Below are positions 33,476 through 45,140 of a DNA stretch of 64,000 nucleotides, piece by piece. A program made the position numbers and the translations under genes. The notes beneath the pieces were generated by a model. The model was not told where the DNA came from and ran no database searches. It saw nothing but the letters and a program-made list of their open reading frames with translations. Within the stretch, counting starts at the first letter, position 1. Each line of letters starts with the position of its first letter. This DNA is from Castanea sativa. Its lineage: Eukaryota > Streptophyta > Magnoliopsida > Fagales > Fagaceae. Where the stretch lies: assembly GCF_040712315.1 (NCBI RefSeq), contig NC_134013.1:7847001-7911000 (forward strand), given 5' to 3'.

Positions 33476-33830
33476 AATTTGATGTGACAATGAATATGAT
33501 AGGTAGATTTTAACAAACTATTGAATTCATTTTTGAATGAATATTTGTGATTGGTGATATATCTTTGTAATTCTCATGTTGTAAATTTTATAGTATTTCT
33601 AATATTTTTGTAAGTCTCATGTCATTGATCACATTCATTACAACACCAGTTTGTAGTAAAATTTGTTATAATTTTAGCATTTTCTAAAAAAAAAATCATA
33701 TTAAAAATAAAAAAGAATGGATTTAAAAAAAATTATTATATAAAATACTAGTTAAATATTATTTAAGTGATAACACAAAGATCCCATTTGAAAATTTCTC
33801 TTTAGGCCTCTGAAACGCTTGGGTCGGCCC

Positions 33831-34747
33831 GCTTTACTGGTTTCAAAAAGAAAAAAAAAATCCACATTACTTACTTTATTTGTTTGTTCATTAGCTCAAG
33901 TGCACTGCACACTAGGATATGACTTTAAAAGTGAAATAAAAATCAAATAAACAAAGACCTCCATCAATTTCGTAGGCTTTCTTTTGTAAAATATGTTTCC
34001 ATTAGGAGACTTAACGTTGTTTCTTAAATTTAAAAAAAAAAAAATGAAAGAAAAAAAAGAGAGAGACTTAACGTGGTCCATATAAGATTCATTTTTGAAA
34101 CCCATACAAGATTCGTTTGCTTATTAATTAGTATTTTTTATTTATATTTTTTTTATGGGAGATAAATAAACAAAACTATTAAGTCTATTAGGATTATAGG
34201 GGTGAAACTTTATGTTGTGATTATTGTGAAATGTCACGTGATATAATTGTTATTTATGAATTTTTTTTAGAGATAATTACAATATGCTGCTATCTCGCAG
34301 TTTGAACTCTTTTCCCCCTAAACTCTAAACACTTTGTGCATAGAGAGGTGCCAATTTAGCTACAAGACATTTGTCTATTATTTACGGATTAATAACTTGT
34401 AGAAGGAGTATAAAAGGAAAACAACCATTAATATTGGGGATTCCCTAACATAGGCTTTAAAAAGGCGTATATTCCATCATAAGGTATATAAAGGTGTAAG
34501 CCATAAACAATATAGTATTAAGCCAAAAAAAAAAAAAAAATCGCTAAATTACGTTTTTTATTCAAGCACATGAACAATGATGGCCGGAGGAGGTATATTT
34601 TTAATTGTCATGCTATTTTCAATTTCAAACAAATTTAATAGAGCATTTTTATAAGTCTAGCTTAGTGGCTCTTTTAGCCAAATTCTACATAGGCCACAAA
34701 GTTTGATCATTTATAATCCTATATCAGGCTTGATGTAGGCTAGCTTA
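33831..34747. other. AT-rich intergenic DNA, no gene seen
   Basis: Homopolymer A/T tracts only. Confidence 0.45.
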
Positions 34748-34878
34748 TGGTTCGTTTGGACTGAGGGGGAGGGGGAGGAGGAGAAGAGTAGATTTGACTT
34801 AAAGTTAGCTTATTTTCAGCTAACTTTATTTTACTCGCCTCCACTTTCCCTTCTTCTCCCTCCAATCCAAACAAACCC
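34748..34878. mobile_element. MITE-like element with GTTTGGACTGAGG ends
   Basis: Left end GGTTCGTTTGGACTGAGG, inverted at the right as CCTCCAATCCAAACAAACCC, with a small internal inverted pair (AAAGTTAGCTTA / TCAGCTAACTTTA). Same end type as 17841-18001. Confidence 0.65.
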
Positions 34879-35816
34879 TAAGTTTGAGAATGCTGTAGTT
34901 TTTTGCTACGCTTTGTGAGGTGCTCTTAACATAGTTTGATCATTGTTGAGTATGGGTTGACTTGTTTTTTTTATCCGATTCATACTCATTTTTATCCGTT
35001 TTTATAGATTAATGATTCTTGATCCAATTTTATCAAACCTAATCTTAGCTCTCTTTTTAGTTGTTGATGTAGCTAATTCTTTATTACTTTCTCTCTATAT
35101 CGAACTAGTTACTTTTTACAAAGCTCCTTTTGCCCACACACCTCAGCACCCCCCACCCCCCCCCCAAAAAAAAGTAGACAAAAAGTATAATTGAAAGTGA
35201 GGTAAGTTGTGGGACGAACTGGTTGGTTTTTATATAGATTTTTTTTGTTGAGAAATAATTCTTATATATAGATTATTAGTTTTCGAATAAAAATACTATT
35301 AATTTTTTTTAAATTATTTGTTAGATTAAGGACGTTTATATGGACGGATGTAAATTTTCAGAAATTAAAAAAAAAAAATCAAATAGCATTTATTAAAATT
35401 TATAAGAAGATCACTTCCTTCATATCTTCCTTCATTAATAGTAAATATTCTTTCGTATCAGCATGTAGTGATTTTTTTTCCCAAAAGAAAATTATAAAAT
35501 GGCTTAAGCGAAGCAAACAAGCATGCTTTTGCAAAATAGTTTAATCTACCCCCAATTTGATATAAGCAAACAACCATGCTTTATCCACATGTGCCGTGCA
35601 TGACTTCGACCGGACTCTAAAGACGTGTAGAAAAAAGGTTTAACTATCTCTGAACAAACCTTGGAGATTTTGGTTTTAGCATGTACTTGCTTATCCGAGC
35701 TAACTATCTGAACAAGCAGCACACCCTTGCCTACAAAACTGGATTGGCTTCCAACTAGTGAACTGTGTTCCAAATCCACACAGGCCAAAATGTTGGAGGC
35801 ATATAAAAAAATGGTC
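34879..35816. other. AT-rich intergenic DNA, no gene seen
   Basis: C-run and poly-A near 35150-35172; nothing supported. Confidence 0.45.
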
Positions 35817-35991
35817 ATGCTAACGAATGCCCTTAGGACATTAGTTAATAATTCATTTTAGAAAAGTTTTAATACCACTTTTATGAGAAATGAAAAAAAC
35901 TGTCAAAATATTAATTGCTTTATTTCATTTTCTCATAAAAACTTTTTTTAAATGGATTATTAATCAATGCCTTTAGGGCATTCGTTAGCAT
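35817..35991. mobile_element. MITE family A, best-preserved copy
   Basis: Nearly palindromic: left ATGCTAACGAATGCCCTTAG, right CTTTAGGGCATTCGTTAGCAT. The inverted similarity extends about 52 bp (TTAATAATTCATTTTAGAAAAG / TTTTTTTAAATGGATTATTAATC). AT-rich core, no ORF. Confidence 0.88.
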
Positions 35992-36053
35992 TTTCCATAA
36001 AAAAAATACCTAATCAATCTTGTTGATATTTTAAAATTTTCTCTTTTAGTCTA

Positions 36054-36224
36054 AACAATGAGAAGCAATTCTCTTTAATTCCAAACTCTTTTTGGTAAAT
36101 ACTTTTCACTAAATTCTAAGGTATAATTAATCAAGATTGACTATACGTCTAAATTAACAATGAGAATCAATTCTCTTTAATTCCAAACTCTTTTTGGTAA
36201 ATACTTTTCACTAAATTCTAAGGC
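36054..36224. repeat. Tandem duplication, about 69 bp at 102-bp spacing
   Basis: 36054-36122 and 36156-36224 are almost identical (AACAATGAGA[A/T]... to ...AATTCTAAGG). Confidence 0.88.
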
Positions 36225-36800
36225 ATAATAAAGATTGAGGTATCCAACACACCAACATAAGTGTAAATTGTGCTTATTTTTGTACACATTTTTTACTTCT
36301 AGTTTATGAGTTGCCATCTTCCTTGTTTTTTTTTTTTTTTTGGGTTGATATTTCAGATGTTGATAAGCTGAGATACGTTTCAATGCAATTGAGTTTTAGT
36401 GCCCCCAAATCATCCAAAACAAGAATAAAAACCCAGAGTCTTGTTTAAGGAGGAAAGGTAATTTTTTTTTGGGGGTTAATTTTAAGGAGAGACTAGATTG
36501 AGCCTAAGACAAGAGAGAGAGAAGGGGATATGGTGCTATTAGGCTGAAAGTAAAGTTGTCAATTTCGTTTTGTTCCCGCCAAAGCACTTGAAAATTTTCA
36601 TACCGGTTATTTATCTGTTACGTACCAATCACCCCATTGTTTCACCTTAGTCTAAATTTCAGCCCATTTTGATTTGACTATGCCATTTTGATGTATTACG
36701 TGCAATATGCAAATTTCATGTTGTTCATAACAAATAAGGAGAAAATATTCTTATTTTTGTTTTTGTTCAATGGAATAACATATTAGATTAGTCTATATAT

Positions 36801-37229
36801 GGTGGTTTTCAATTAGCTCAAATAGTAAAGTTTCTTATTATCAAATAGGAGATCTAAGACATATATCATAGGTATCTTAGGCTGTTGAGCATACTGCAGA
36901 AACTAAACGGCAAGAAATCAAAGATAAAACGACTTGTAGCAAAGTGGAGTTAACACGCGTGAAAGTAGCAGAAGTTAGTTAGTGGCACGTGTGATAGGAG
37001 TTAGTTTGTTTTATTTTAGGCGGGAACATACTCTGTTATTGTATATAAATACAGATATAGCTTTGTAAAGTTAATTAGTTGAATCTAATGAGAAATTCAC
37101 AATAACAAATTCTCCTTCCATTTTCTGGATTCTTCTTTTCTTTTACATAGGCTTGTAATAAAGAGCAATCATTACAGTTATAGAGCATATGTCATAGGTT
37201 GCAATTTTATTGTATCTATTAAAAAAAAG
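36801..37229 (+). mobile_element. SINE copy split by a solo LTR
   Basis: The head half (TTAGCTCAAATAGTAAAG, about 36813-36830) lies left of the LTR 36883-37147. The tail half (CATATGTCATAGGTTGCAAT, then poly-A at 37220-37228) lies right of it. B box degenerate. Confidence 0.65.
36878..37152 (+). mobile_element. Short solo LTR (265 bp) with target duplication
   Basis: LTR 36883-37147 starts TGTTGAGCATACTGC and ends CTTTTACA, flanked by TAGGC at 36878-36882 and 37148-37152. A TATATAAATA box is at 37040-37050. Size and end sequence suggest a copia-type element. Confidence 0.85.
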
Positions 37230-37460
37230 ATTAGCATATATATATTAATACTTTAAAAAAATCCTATAAATGAAATATGTAATTGAATGTACATATACAC
37301 ATTGAATTAGAATAGACAGTTCAAGTTTGAAAGCGTTACTCCTATTTCAGTGCTCACAACATTCTTCCCTGATGGTGAATTACTTTGATCCGGTTCTATT
37401 ATGCTACGTTAATTAAATTGGTTAATTTAGTTCCTCAAAAAAAAAAAAAGTTGATTTATG

Positions 37461-37640
37461 GTTGTTATAGTTTTTTTTTTTTTTTTTTTTAGAGAGTTTC
37501 AACCTAGCTATAGCGTCCGCTCCTGATAATAACTCTTTATTATAAAACCAAGACACTAATTAGTTTTTGATGTAGGTTGGGATTGAACCCTAAATTTTCT
37601 TATACAATCATCAGAGAATTATCTCTTCTTGTTGTTATAG
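37461..37640 (-). mobile_element. SINE copy, 5'-shortened, with target duplication
   Basis: The body (GTCTTGG, AGCGGACGC) and B-box-like GGGTTCAATCCC are on the minus strand, with a poly-A tail (plus-strand T tract 37471-37490). GTTGTTATAG flanks it at 37461-37470 and 37631-37640. Confidence 0.82.
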
Positions 37641-38583
37641 TTTTTAGTTATTACAAATTGCATATTTACCGTTCAAATCATGTTTTTAATTAATATGGGT
37701 TTAATTTAAGATTGTGGTTGAATTTTAATTTTTTAATCCCTAAGCAGCAAGCAATATTGTTATGAATATAAATATAAATATAAATTATAATTTGAGAAAC
37801 TTAATTTTAAAACAGTGCATCGGAGATCATAATAGATCAATACTAAAACTTTGTTTTTGACTAAAAGTTTATTAACAACAAGAAGAGATAATTCTATATT
37901 TTTTCTACAATATTTTCTTAACAAGCTGAAGTCTCAGCTTACCATAAATTTAAATAAAATAAAAAATATTATACCCGGATCCATCATAACACAACCCAAA
38001 ACAATGATGTTGTGAACACACACACCCACACCCACACCCCCACACACACACACACACACACACATATATTCCTACCGAAGACTCTAGCTAGTTCGCATGA
38101 GTATAACTGATAACAAGGTAGAGGAATTTTTTTTTTTGAATTTTTTTTTTTTGAATTTCCTTTTATCAAAAATATTCTTCCTGCCTGTCTTCCTTGCGTT
38201 TCTGATAAAATCTTTCGGCCCTCTTTAGAATCACATGAAGTGGAATTATAGGTGCAAAAGAGTGTTGACAATTAGATATTGCGAGTAGAAAAGCAGATGA
38301 GAAATGCATCAGTGCCGGAAACTTTGTACTTTCCCCTGCTTTTTAAGAATTAAGATATGAATGAACGTGAAAATATTTCAAAGTCTAATAAAATTCCTCA
38401 CCAAGGAAAATAAAATAAAATTAGCATTGAAAAAAAATCATGAATAAAAAATGAAAGATATATAAATCCCATGGTCACAACAAAAATAACGGGTGACTCC
38501 ATTACTAGCCTTTATTATCATTTTTTTGTCATCAGCCATCTTTTGGACAACAACTTAATACAAACAAATAATACTATTCTTAT
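37641..38583. other. Intergenic DNA with (CA)n tract
   Basis: A (CA)n / CACCCA tract lies at 38017-38066. No gene seen. Confidence 0.5.
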
Positions 38584-38745
38584 GGGTTCAAGTTAGTTTA
38601 ACTAGTAAAAGTTAATTGTCATTGAATAAGAGATTTATAATTTAAATCATATCTATATCAAAACTAATTGATGTTTCGATCTAATGATAAAAATTAAAAA
38701 ACAATTACTATAAAGCAAACACTATAGTTTGAAATTCTATTGTAC
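38584..38745 (+). mobile_element. SINE copy, diverged
   Basis: Shares AGTTTAACTAGTAAAAG (A-box region) and ACTAATTGATGTTTCGATCTAATGAT with the family body; the B box is lost. Confidence 0.6.
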
Positions 38746-40076
38746 TTTTAAAATTTTAAAAAATAAATTATTGTTGTTGTAATTCGAAATTCCCACTTAT
38801 TTATAACTGCCTTACAAAAAGAACTGAGCTTTCATACCCACACTAATGGATTAACAAGAATAAGAAAACATTGCATTTTCCATTCTGGTATTATTAAATC
38901 AAAAGTGGGCCAGAGATTCCTAGCCCTAAGGAAAAAAGCTAAGAGCCTTCTATGATCTAGCCATCGAAGAGAAGAAGAATGAAACACGAAGAAAACATTA
39001 TAAGAATCTATGTATGAATGAGAAGGAAAAAAAAACTCAACTTGAGAATCCTTGTTAATTCACTGAATAAGAATATAAATAATTCCAACAAATTGGGGAG
39101 TGTGAGGAATCACAAAAAAATTTGATGCCATAAAAGAAATTCTAATTTGCTGACACTAGTGGAAGTCTACTACCCCCATTTTCAATTTTCTCTTACGCAA
39201 TTTCCTACAATGGTGGGTTCCTCTCATCGAATATCCCTCATATTTTAGCATCATAAAGGCTGTATATGTGTTTGCATCCCCACAATTGAACACATTGGAT
39301 CGCAGTGTAAGAATTGTTGGCACTATTGGCGTGCAAACACCGGAACCATTATGTTAACTTCCCAAAGTTAGGGGTCCTTGTTTTTGGCGGTAGTACACAA
39401 TGACACGACACCATTTCTTCTGTGTGTTGTTAAAAATGCAATATTTTTCGTAACTGTTAACATGACTTACATTAATTAGAGTAATGTTATTTTCACTCAA
39501 GTCACTATTGACACATATGACAAATCGTATCAATAATTGTGAAAAATATTAAGTTCTAGGCTTATATTTGGACACATCCTAATTGAAGAGTATCATGTGG
39601 CAATCATGAAACATGAATTTTGGTAGGCATAACTGCATAAGTAAAGAAGTTGACTAATAAGTAAAGTAATTGAGTTTTCAATTTTTTGGATTCGAGAAAT
39701 CTTACTTTGTTAAAAAGGTTTCTACGTAAGCCCACTTTGATTTTCGTTTGGGCTATTTTAAATGAAAGCCGAAGGATTCTTTAGTACCACAAAATGATGG
39801 CATGTTGGTGACAACAAGAAGCCTCTTTCCTACGAGGTCCACTTACTACACAGCCACTTCGGATTTGAAATATGGGGATGTTTGGAAAATGACGTGATAC
39901 AAGGCAAGAAGAGCTCCTCCAGTCACTTATTTGTCAGCCACATAAGAATGCACCAATCCTCAATGGCTTCAATATTGTCCATGATTCAATAAAATAAAAA
40001 ATAAAAAAAAAGTCTGGTACGCAACAAAAATTCACAACACTTTAAAATTAATCTAGAGTCTCACCTGATTAGCGGG
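38746..40076. other. Intergenic DNA, no gene seen
   Basis: 39760-39990 is less AT-rich than its surroundings but no coding or element signal could be supported. Confidence 0.45.
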
Positions 40077-40252
40077 GTGTCTTGAGGGTATCCATTAATC
40101 AATCGTTTTAGAAAACTTTTATGAAAAATTGAAAAATTAGACAAAATATAAATAATTTTTCAGTTCATAAAAAAAATATAAATAATTTTTCATTTTTTCA
40201 TAAAATTTTTTAATTGGTTATGTAATAGATGTTTTAAGCGCATCCGTTGGTA
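40077..40252. mobile_element. MITE family A, degenerate copy
   Basis: Ends GGTGTCTTGAGGGTATCCAT and TTTAAGCGCATCCGTTGG with an AT-rich core holding an internal direct repeat (AAAATATAAATAATTTTTCA twice). Confidence 0.5.
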
Positions 40253-41313
40253 AAATTCATTAACTTATACACATGGGCGCACCACAATGTGCAATTTATA
40301 ACTTTTTTTAATACCAATATGAGAATGTTATGAAATTGTTGTGTCCATCGCATATATATATATATTTGTCCATGACATCACATATAATAGTTTCTTTGGC
40401 TGGAGACTTGGATTGGAGTACGTGCATTTTGCTGAGCATTGCACGCCTGAAAATGATTGAACAACATTAGTATCAGCTAGGTGTTAACCATGTTTGCTGC
40501 ACCGTGTATGAGTGTGTACGAGTGAGCGAGGAAGTGAAAATTTCAAATTTATTATTGGTGTATGATTGATTAGTTATTTAATATTGTGTGAGTTTAAGAA
40601 TTCTAAGATATCTTGATTACTAAATTTTATGAAAATTTTAAAGTCTCACATAAAAATTAAGAATTTTGATCTCACTTGTCTTTGTACTTAATATTAGAAT
40701 TGTAATAGGTTACTTCTAAAAGTAATTAGCATCCCCTTTGCATGTCTCATATATCATAATGATCATGCAGGTTATTTTCTTCCTATTAAACTTACATTAA
40801 AGTTTGAAGATTCTCTCAAAAAAAAAAAAAAGTTTCAAGGTTTCTTAAACTAGTTGTTTCTCTTTTTTTTTTTTCTTTTTTTTGATAAACAAACTAGTTG
40901 TTTCTTTAGACTTACCGAAGTCCAACTTTGAAATTTAATTGATTAAGAATTCAAGCAGTCAAAATTTAAAAATCAAGGCTAACCAAACACATCAGAAGAA
41001 GTAAACTTGATTAAGTCAGCATCAAATCTAGACTCATTTTCCATGGTTCAAGCATCGTGCCCTCTCTAGGAATTGAACCCCTCAACTCTCTCTCTCTCCC
41101 TCCCTTGAAAGTGAGTAACTCTAAAAAATTAAGAGGAGATTGTAGCATAATTCAAGCAAAATGTGATTACTCCTTTAAAATTGTAGTTTTAAATCTTAAT
41201 TCCTACTATGATATATCAACTATCAAGAGTTTTATAACTCAATGTTATTGTTTGTTTCTTTTTACGAGGAAAATTAAGGTCTAAATATCATCCCATCCAT
41301 TTTAGTTATGGGT
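40253..41313. other. AT-rich intergenic DNA, no gene seen
   Basis: The phrase AAACTAGTTGTTTCT occurs twice (40847, 40890). No gene. Confidence 0.45.
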
Positions 41314-41485
41314 AAAATTTAAGTACAGTACTTAAGTATTGTTTTTTAGGGTTATTTCTTAAAATTCAGTCATGTGGCTATTTAATTAAAAATGCACATT
41401 CATCTGATGAGAAAAAAGCCATGTGATTGAATTTTAGGAGGGAAAACTTAAGAAACAACACTTAAGATATAATTTCTGAAGTTTT
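41314..41485. mobile_element. MITE family C, copy 2
   Basis: Left AAAATTTAAGTACAGTACTT with inverted counterpart near 41460-41485. Nested inverted pair AAAATTCAGTCATGTGGC / GCCATGTGATTGAATTTT (about 41365-41382 and 41428-41445). Confidence 0.72.
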
Positions 41486-42693
41486 GTCCCCTAGTCATTA
41501 TAAAAATTAAAAAAAAAAAAAAAAGCACACCAACGTATGTTACTTCAGAGTGTCAATGCTATAATCTCCACTCCAAGAAAAATATGTTAGGTTTGCTTAG
41601 AAACACCTATGTCATTTTAATGCGATCTTGTCCTACTATCATTGTTTACTTTAGTTAAATTCTTTTGTTGCAATTATTGGGTGCATTAGCTTTCTTCATT
41701 TGTGACGCACTGGTTCTCCCAATGCAAGAGACTGTCTCAAGTGAAAATAGAAAAAAAAAAAAAATCATGGAGATAGATGTTGCAAAATACAAAATAGTAA
41801 GTAAAAAGAGCTTGCAGAGCCTGGTCAGCATCAACTTACTACATTGCCACTATGGATAATTATGCTGGCATAATCCTCATGGAAGACAATGACACTAACT
41901 TTCATGACTTTAGTAATCTTGGGGTTTGGTCTAATGCTAGTCGGGTTTAAAATAATTTAAAACGGATCAATTTAGTTCTTAATCATTGTGGAATGGACAA
42001 GAAAAATGAGTAATAATTTATGGATTAAGTTTGTATGTTTTGAAATGTCTTGAACCTAACTGGTATTAGCCTAAATCTCAGAGGTACTTGCTACCTATAT
42101 TTTTCCAAAATACAATGTTTAATAGGGTTCTTTTAAAAAATAATTTATTCTTTTTTGTTAAAAGGAAATAATTTATTAACCAACAGAAACAGAAATCAAA
42201 TTACAAAGCAGTACACCCAACTCTTTCCGGAGCTTGGAGCAAAGCCTAGATGAAATACATTAATTTTGCTCCAAAAAAAATAAAATCAATAGGCTTAATA
42301 TAATAACCAGCAAAAGCATTTTTCAAAGGCCAACTTGCCCTGCTCATGGCAAACAGTATTTGTCTTTTCAAATAAAGTTGTTTATATACCGTGGTTAGTC
42401 TATTACGTAATAAATAATGGCATAGCCCAAAGGAATGGACTTTTTTTTTTTTTTTTCCTTTTTTCCTAGTAATTTGGCAAGAGTGCCAAGTTTTATGCAC
42501 ACTATATCTATGCCACACACACACACACACACATATATATATGTTGGTACATGAGGTGCCTCATGCCTAATCATTATACTGAATAGTATTTTTTGTTTTT
42601 GGATAGTAATGAATAAAAATTATGTGCAAGTTAAGAAACATTATATTTTGTTTAAGTTGGAGTATTATGGCAAGATGATAGTTTATGGATTCT
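41486..42693. other. Intergenic DNA, no gene seen
   Basis: Includes (CA)n(TA)n at 42515-42541. No supported gene. Confidence 0.45.
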
Positions 42694-42854
42694 ATTAACG
42701 AGTACTCTTAGAATATATGATAATAAACTATTATAGAAAATTTTAACACTAGTTTAATGAGAAATATAAAAAATGATTAAAATAATATTTTTTTTTTCAT
42801 AAAAAATTTCTTTAAATAGTTCATAAACCAATCCTCTTAGAATATCGGTTAATA
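42694..42854. mobile_element. MITE family A, diverged copy
   Basis: Ends ATTAACGAGTACTCTTAGAA and TCTTAGAATATCGGTTAAT with the typical inverted core. Confidence 0.6.
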
Positions 42855-44149
42855 CTTCCTCTCTCTATATATAGGAGGATAAAATTATAGTTTATATATT
42901 TAAACGTGGTGAATTGTGACTTTTATAGACTGTTAGGCACAAATTCGAGTGCTCAATATATACTTCTATATAGTATATACTTTCTAAAAGACATACGCAG
43001 CCCTCGAATTTTACAGGAGACTTTTTAACTGCCGCCACGTCCATAAGCATTTAACCTCTCTTGCATTTTTGAATTTAGAACAAATCATCTTTTCAATATT
43101 CATACGCCATTGTGTTACCTTACACCTAACCCAACCAATAGCTTTATTTTTTTATTTTTTATTTTTATTTTTTATATAGAAAAACTTTTTGTAACTTTAA
43201 AAACCTCATGAAACATAATGAATTCTTTTAAGTAATTAATCATTAATAAATATTGGCCAGAAAGTGATTGCTTTGTAAGTTTAGGCCATATTTTATAGGA
43301 CTAGTAGGAAGGAAGAGTAGAAGTTTCCAAATTGTACCATGCAATGCGGTCCGAATCTGACTCACTACAAAAATAAAAAATGTTATGTAATTCTGACTTG
43401 ACAGTAGTGGGGAAGGAAGGGCACTAGGATAAAGTTGTGGATAATGAAGCAAGCAAGTCTCATAGCACTTCAAGAATTTGCATCTTTTTTTTTTTCTTCT
43501 TCTTTCTTTTGATAATAATAAAATAAAATAAAATAAACCTCAAGAATTTGCATCTAAGGGAGTTCTGCATCATTTTTTATAGCTAAGTCTAAGGTTTTGA
43601 TGCTTGAAGCCCCATTTATTTAAAGAATCTTCTCTCAAATGTGCTCTGAATCAGATGTGAGCTATTGGACAAGTCGGATTATGGGGCTGGATATCAGGAA
43701 AGTTAGCTCATGAATGGCCATGTCTACATCTAGAGTGAATTAAGTAATCAAAATATGTGTATATAAGATTAGCTTTGAGTTACACTTTCTATAAATTTTT
43801 TAGAATGTTACATCACTTAATAATTTTTTTTGAAATTTATATTTTGACAAAATCTCTGTTAGATTACACCACTCAATTTTTTTTTTAAATTTTAAATATG
43901 AGTTTATAGATCAAATTATAAATAACATCTAGTTAATATAAAAATTAACTTGCATATTAAAAAGAATGAAAATGTGTAATCTAGTGGAATTTTTAAAATA
44001 TTAACACAATAATAAAAGGTTTTAAGTGATATAATATTAACAAAAAGTTATGGTACAAGCATAGAGCGCAAGGTAATCATATCTCATTGTTTTATGTATG
44101 TATATGCGAGTCAGGTGGTTGGCATTTAATCATAGAAGAAAGAGACATG
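42855..44149. other. AT-rich intergenic DNA, no gene seen
   Basis: A direct repeat CTCAAGAATTTGCATCT occurs at 43468 and 43539, and an AAAAT repeat lies at 43518-43536. No gene. Confidence 0.45.
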
Positions 44150-44397
44150 GGTGAGGTCACACATTCCGGGAGGTGTTTTGAGTTTTGACATTAATATAAT
44201 TGCTTATCAAGTTGGACTGTTGGAGTAGACAATCATTCTGAAGGGCACCTATCAAGCTAGAATTTCAAGTATAAGTAGTAGCATAACAACGATGCCGACA
44301 TTAGATATGATGGAATTCAAATCTCTTAAAAGAATATCATCTTAATTTTTCTTTCTAACCAGTTATTGGTATATTTCCTCATCGTTATTGAGATGTA

Positions 44398-44547
44398 TCT
44401 TTTTTAATAGATACGATCAATTTAACTTATAGCATTTGCTTTATTGTTTTTTATTATCAGGTTAAAACAATAATTATCTTTTGGTTTTGGATAAATTCGA
44501 ATCTCAGATCTTTTATTCAATAACCATAAACTTTATTAATTGAGCAA
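44398..44547 (-). mobile_element. SINE copy within duplicated unit 1
   Basis: The minus strand reads the family body and an end with GATCGTATCTATT then A-rich sequence. The B box is degenerate (GATTCGAAT). Confidence 0.55.
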
Positions 44548-44649
44548 ATGGAATCATAAAAACTGAATGAGGTCACATATTCGTGCAGGTGTTTTGAGTT
44601 TTGATATTGTTTATCAAGTTGGAGTAGACAAACAATCTGAATTGGGGCA

Positions 44650-44890
44650 CCTATCAAGGAGTCCAAATCTTCTGTCCCACTTTTCTTGCTCCACTCTATA
44701 CTCCACCAATCAAAATTTGCCACGTGTTCACCTAATTAATTAAATACTACTATTATTGACTTATTTAATGCTACCGTTATTAATTAATAGTAGTATTTAA
44801 TTAATTAGGTGAACACGTGGCAAATTTTTATTGGTGGAGTATAGAGTGGAGCAGGAAAAGTGGGACAGAAGATTTGGACTCCCTATCAAG
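44650..44890. mobile_element. Palindromic Mutator-type MITE (223 bp) with 9-bp duplication
   Basis: Element 44659-44881 starts GAGTCCAAATCTTCTGTCCC and ends with its inverse. The arms are about 97 bp with only two or three differences, and the loop is about 29 bp. CCTATCAAG flanks it at 44650-44658 and 44882-44890. The sister unit (about 44252-44267) keeps the empty site CACCTATCAAGCTAGA. Confidence 0.93.
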
Positions 44891-45018
44891 CTAGATTTCA
44901 AGTAGATCTAGTAGCATAACAATGATGCCAGTATGAGGGAATTCAAATCTCTGAAGAATATCATCTTAATTTTTCAAACCAATTGTTGATGTATTTCCTC
45001 GTCATAGAAGATATATCT

Positions 45019-45105
45019 TTTTCCCTTTTTTTATAGATACGATAGATTCAACTTACAGCGCTCGTATAATTAGTTTTTATCATTAAGTCAAAACACTAAT
45101 GTAAG
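45019..45105 (-). mobile_element. SINE tail within duplicated unit 2
   Basis: Matches the SINE end in unit 1 (GATACGAT, AACTTACAGCGCTCG on the plus strand). Head not kept. Confidence 0.5.
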
Positions 45106-45140
45106 GTTGAATTTATTCAATTATGTGTAGACTTTATTCT

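Larger units (their letters stand above)
32197..33830. mobile_element. Candidate DNA transposon remnant hosting a solo LTR
   Basis: The left edge AGGGCCAGCCCTAAGC and the inverted right edge (GGGCCGACCCAAGC, at about 33813-33828) form a plausible terminal inverted repeat, and both edges carry CCTAGG/GGCCTAAA-type subterminal sequence. Between them lie the solo LTR 32356-33173, a SINE head and AT-rich DNA. The target duplication is not convincing. Confidence 0.4.
44150..45140. repeat. Tandem duplication of a ~420-bp unit, one copy carrying a MITE
   Basis: Unit 1 (44150-44569) and unit 2 (44570-45140) share GAGGTCACA[C/T]ATTC, GGTGTTTTGAGTTTTGA, GGGCACCTATCAAG, AGTAGCATAACAA and a SINE tail on the minus strand. 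Unit 2 is longer mainly because of the 223-bp element at 44659-44881. Confidence 0.85.

Noticed and set aside
37984..38271. 95-codon minus-strand ORF
   Set aside because: Its C-terminal part is translated (CA)n microsatellite; no domain.
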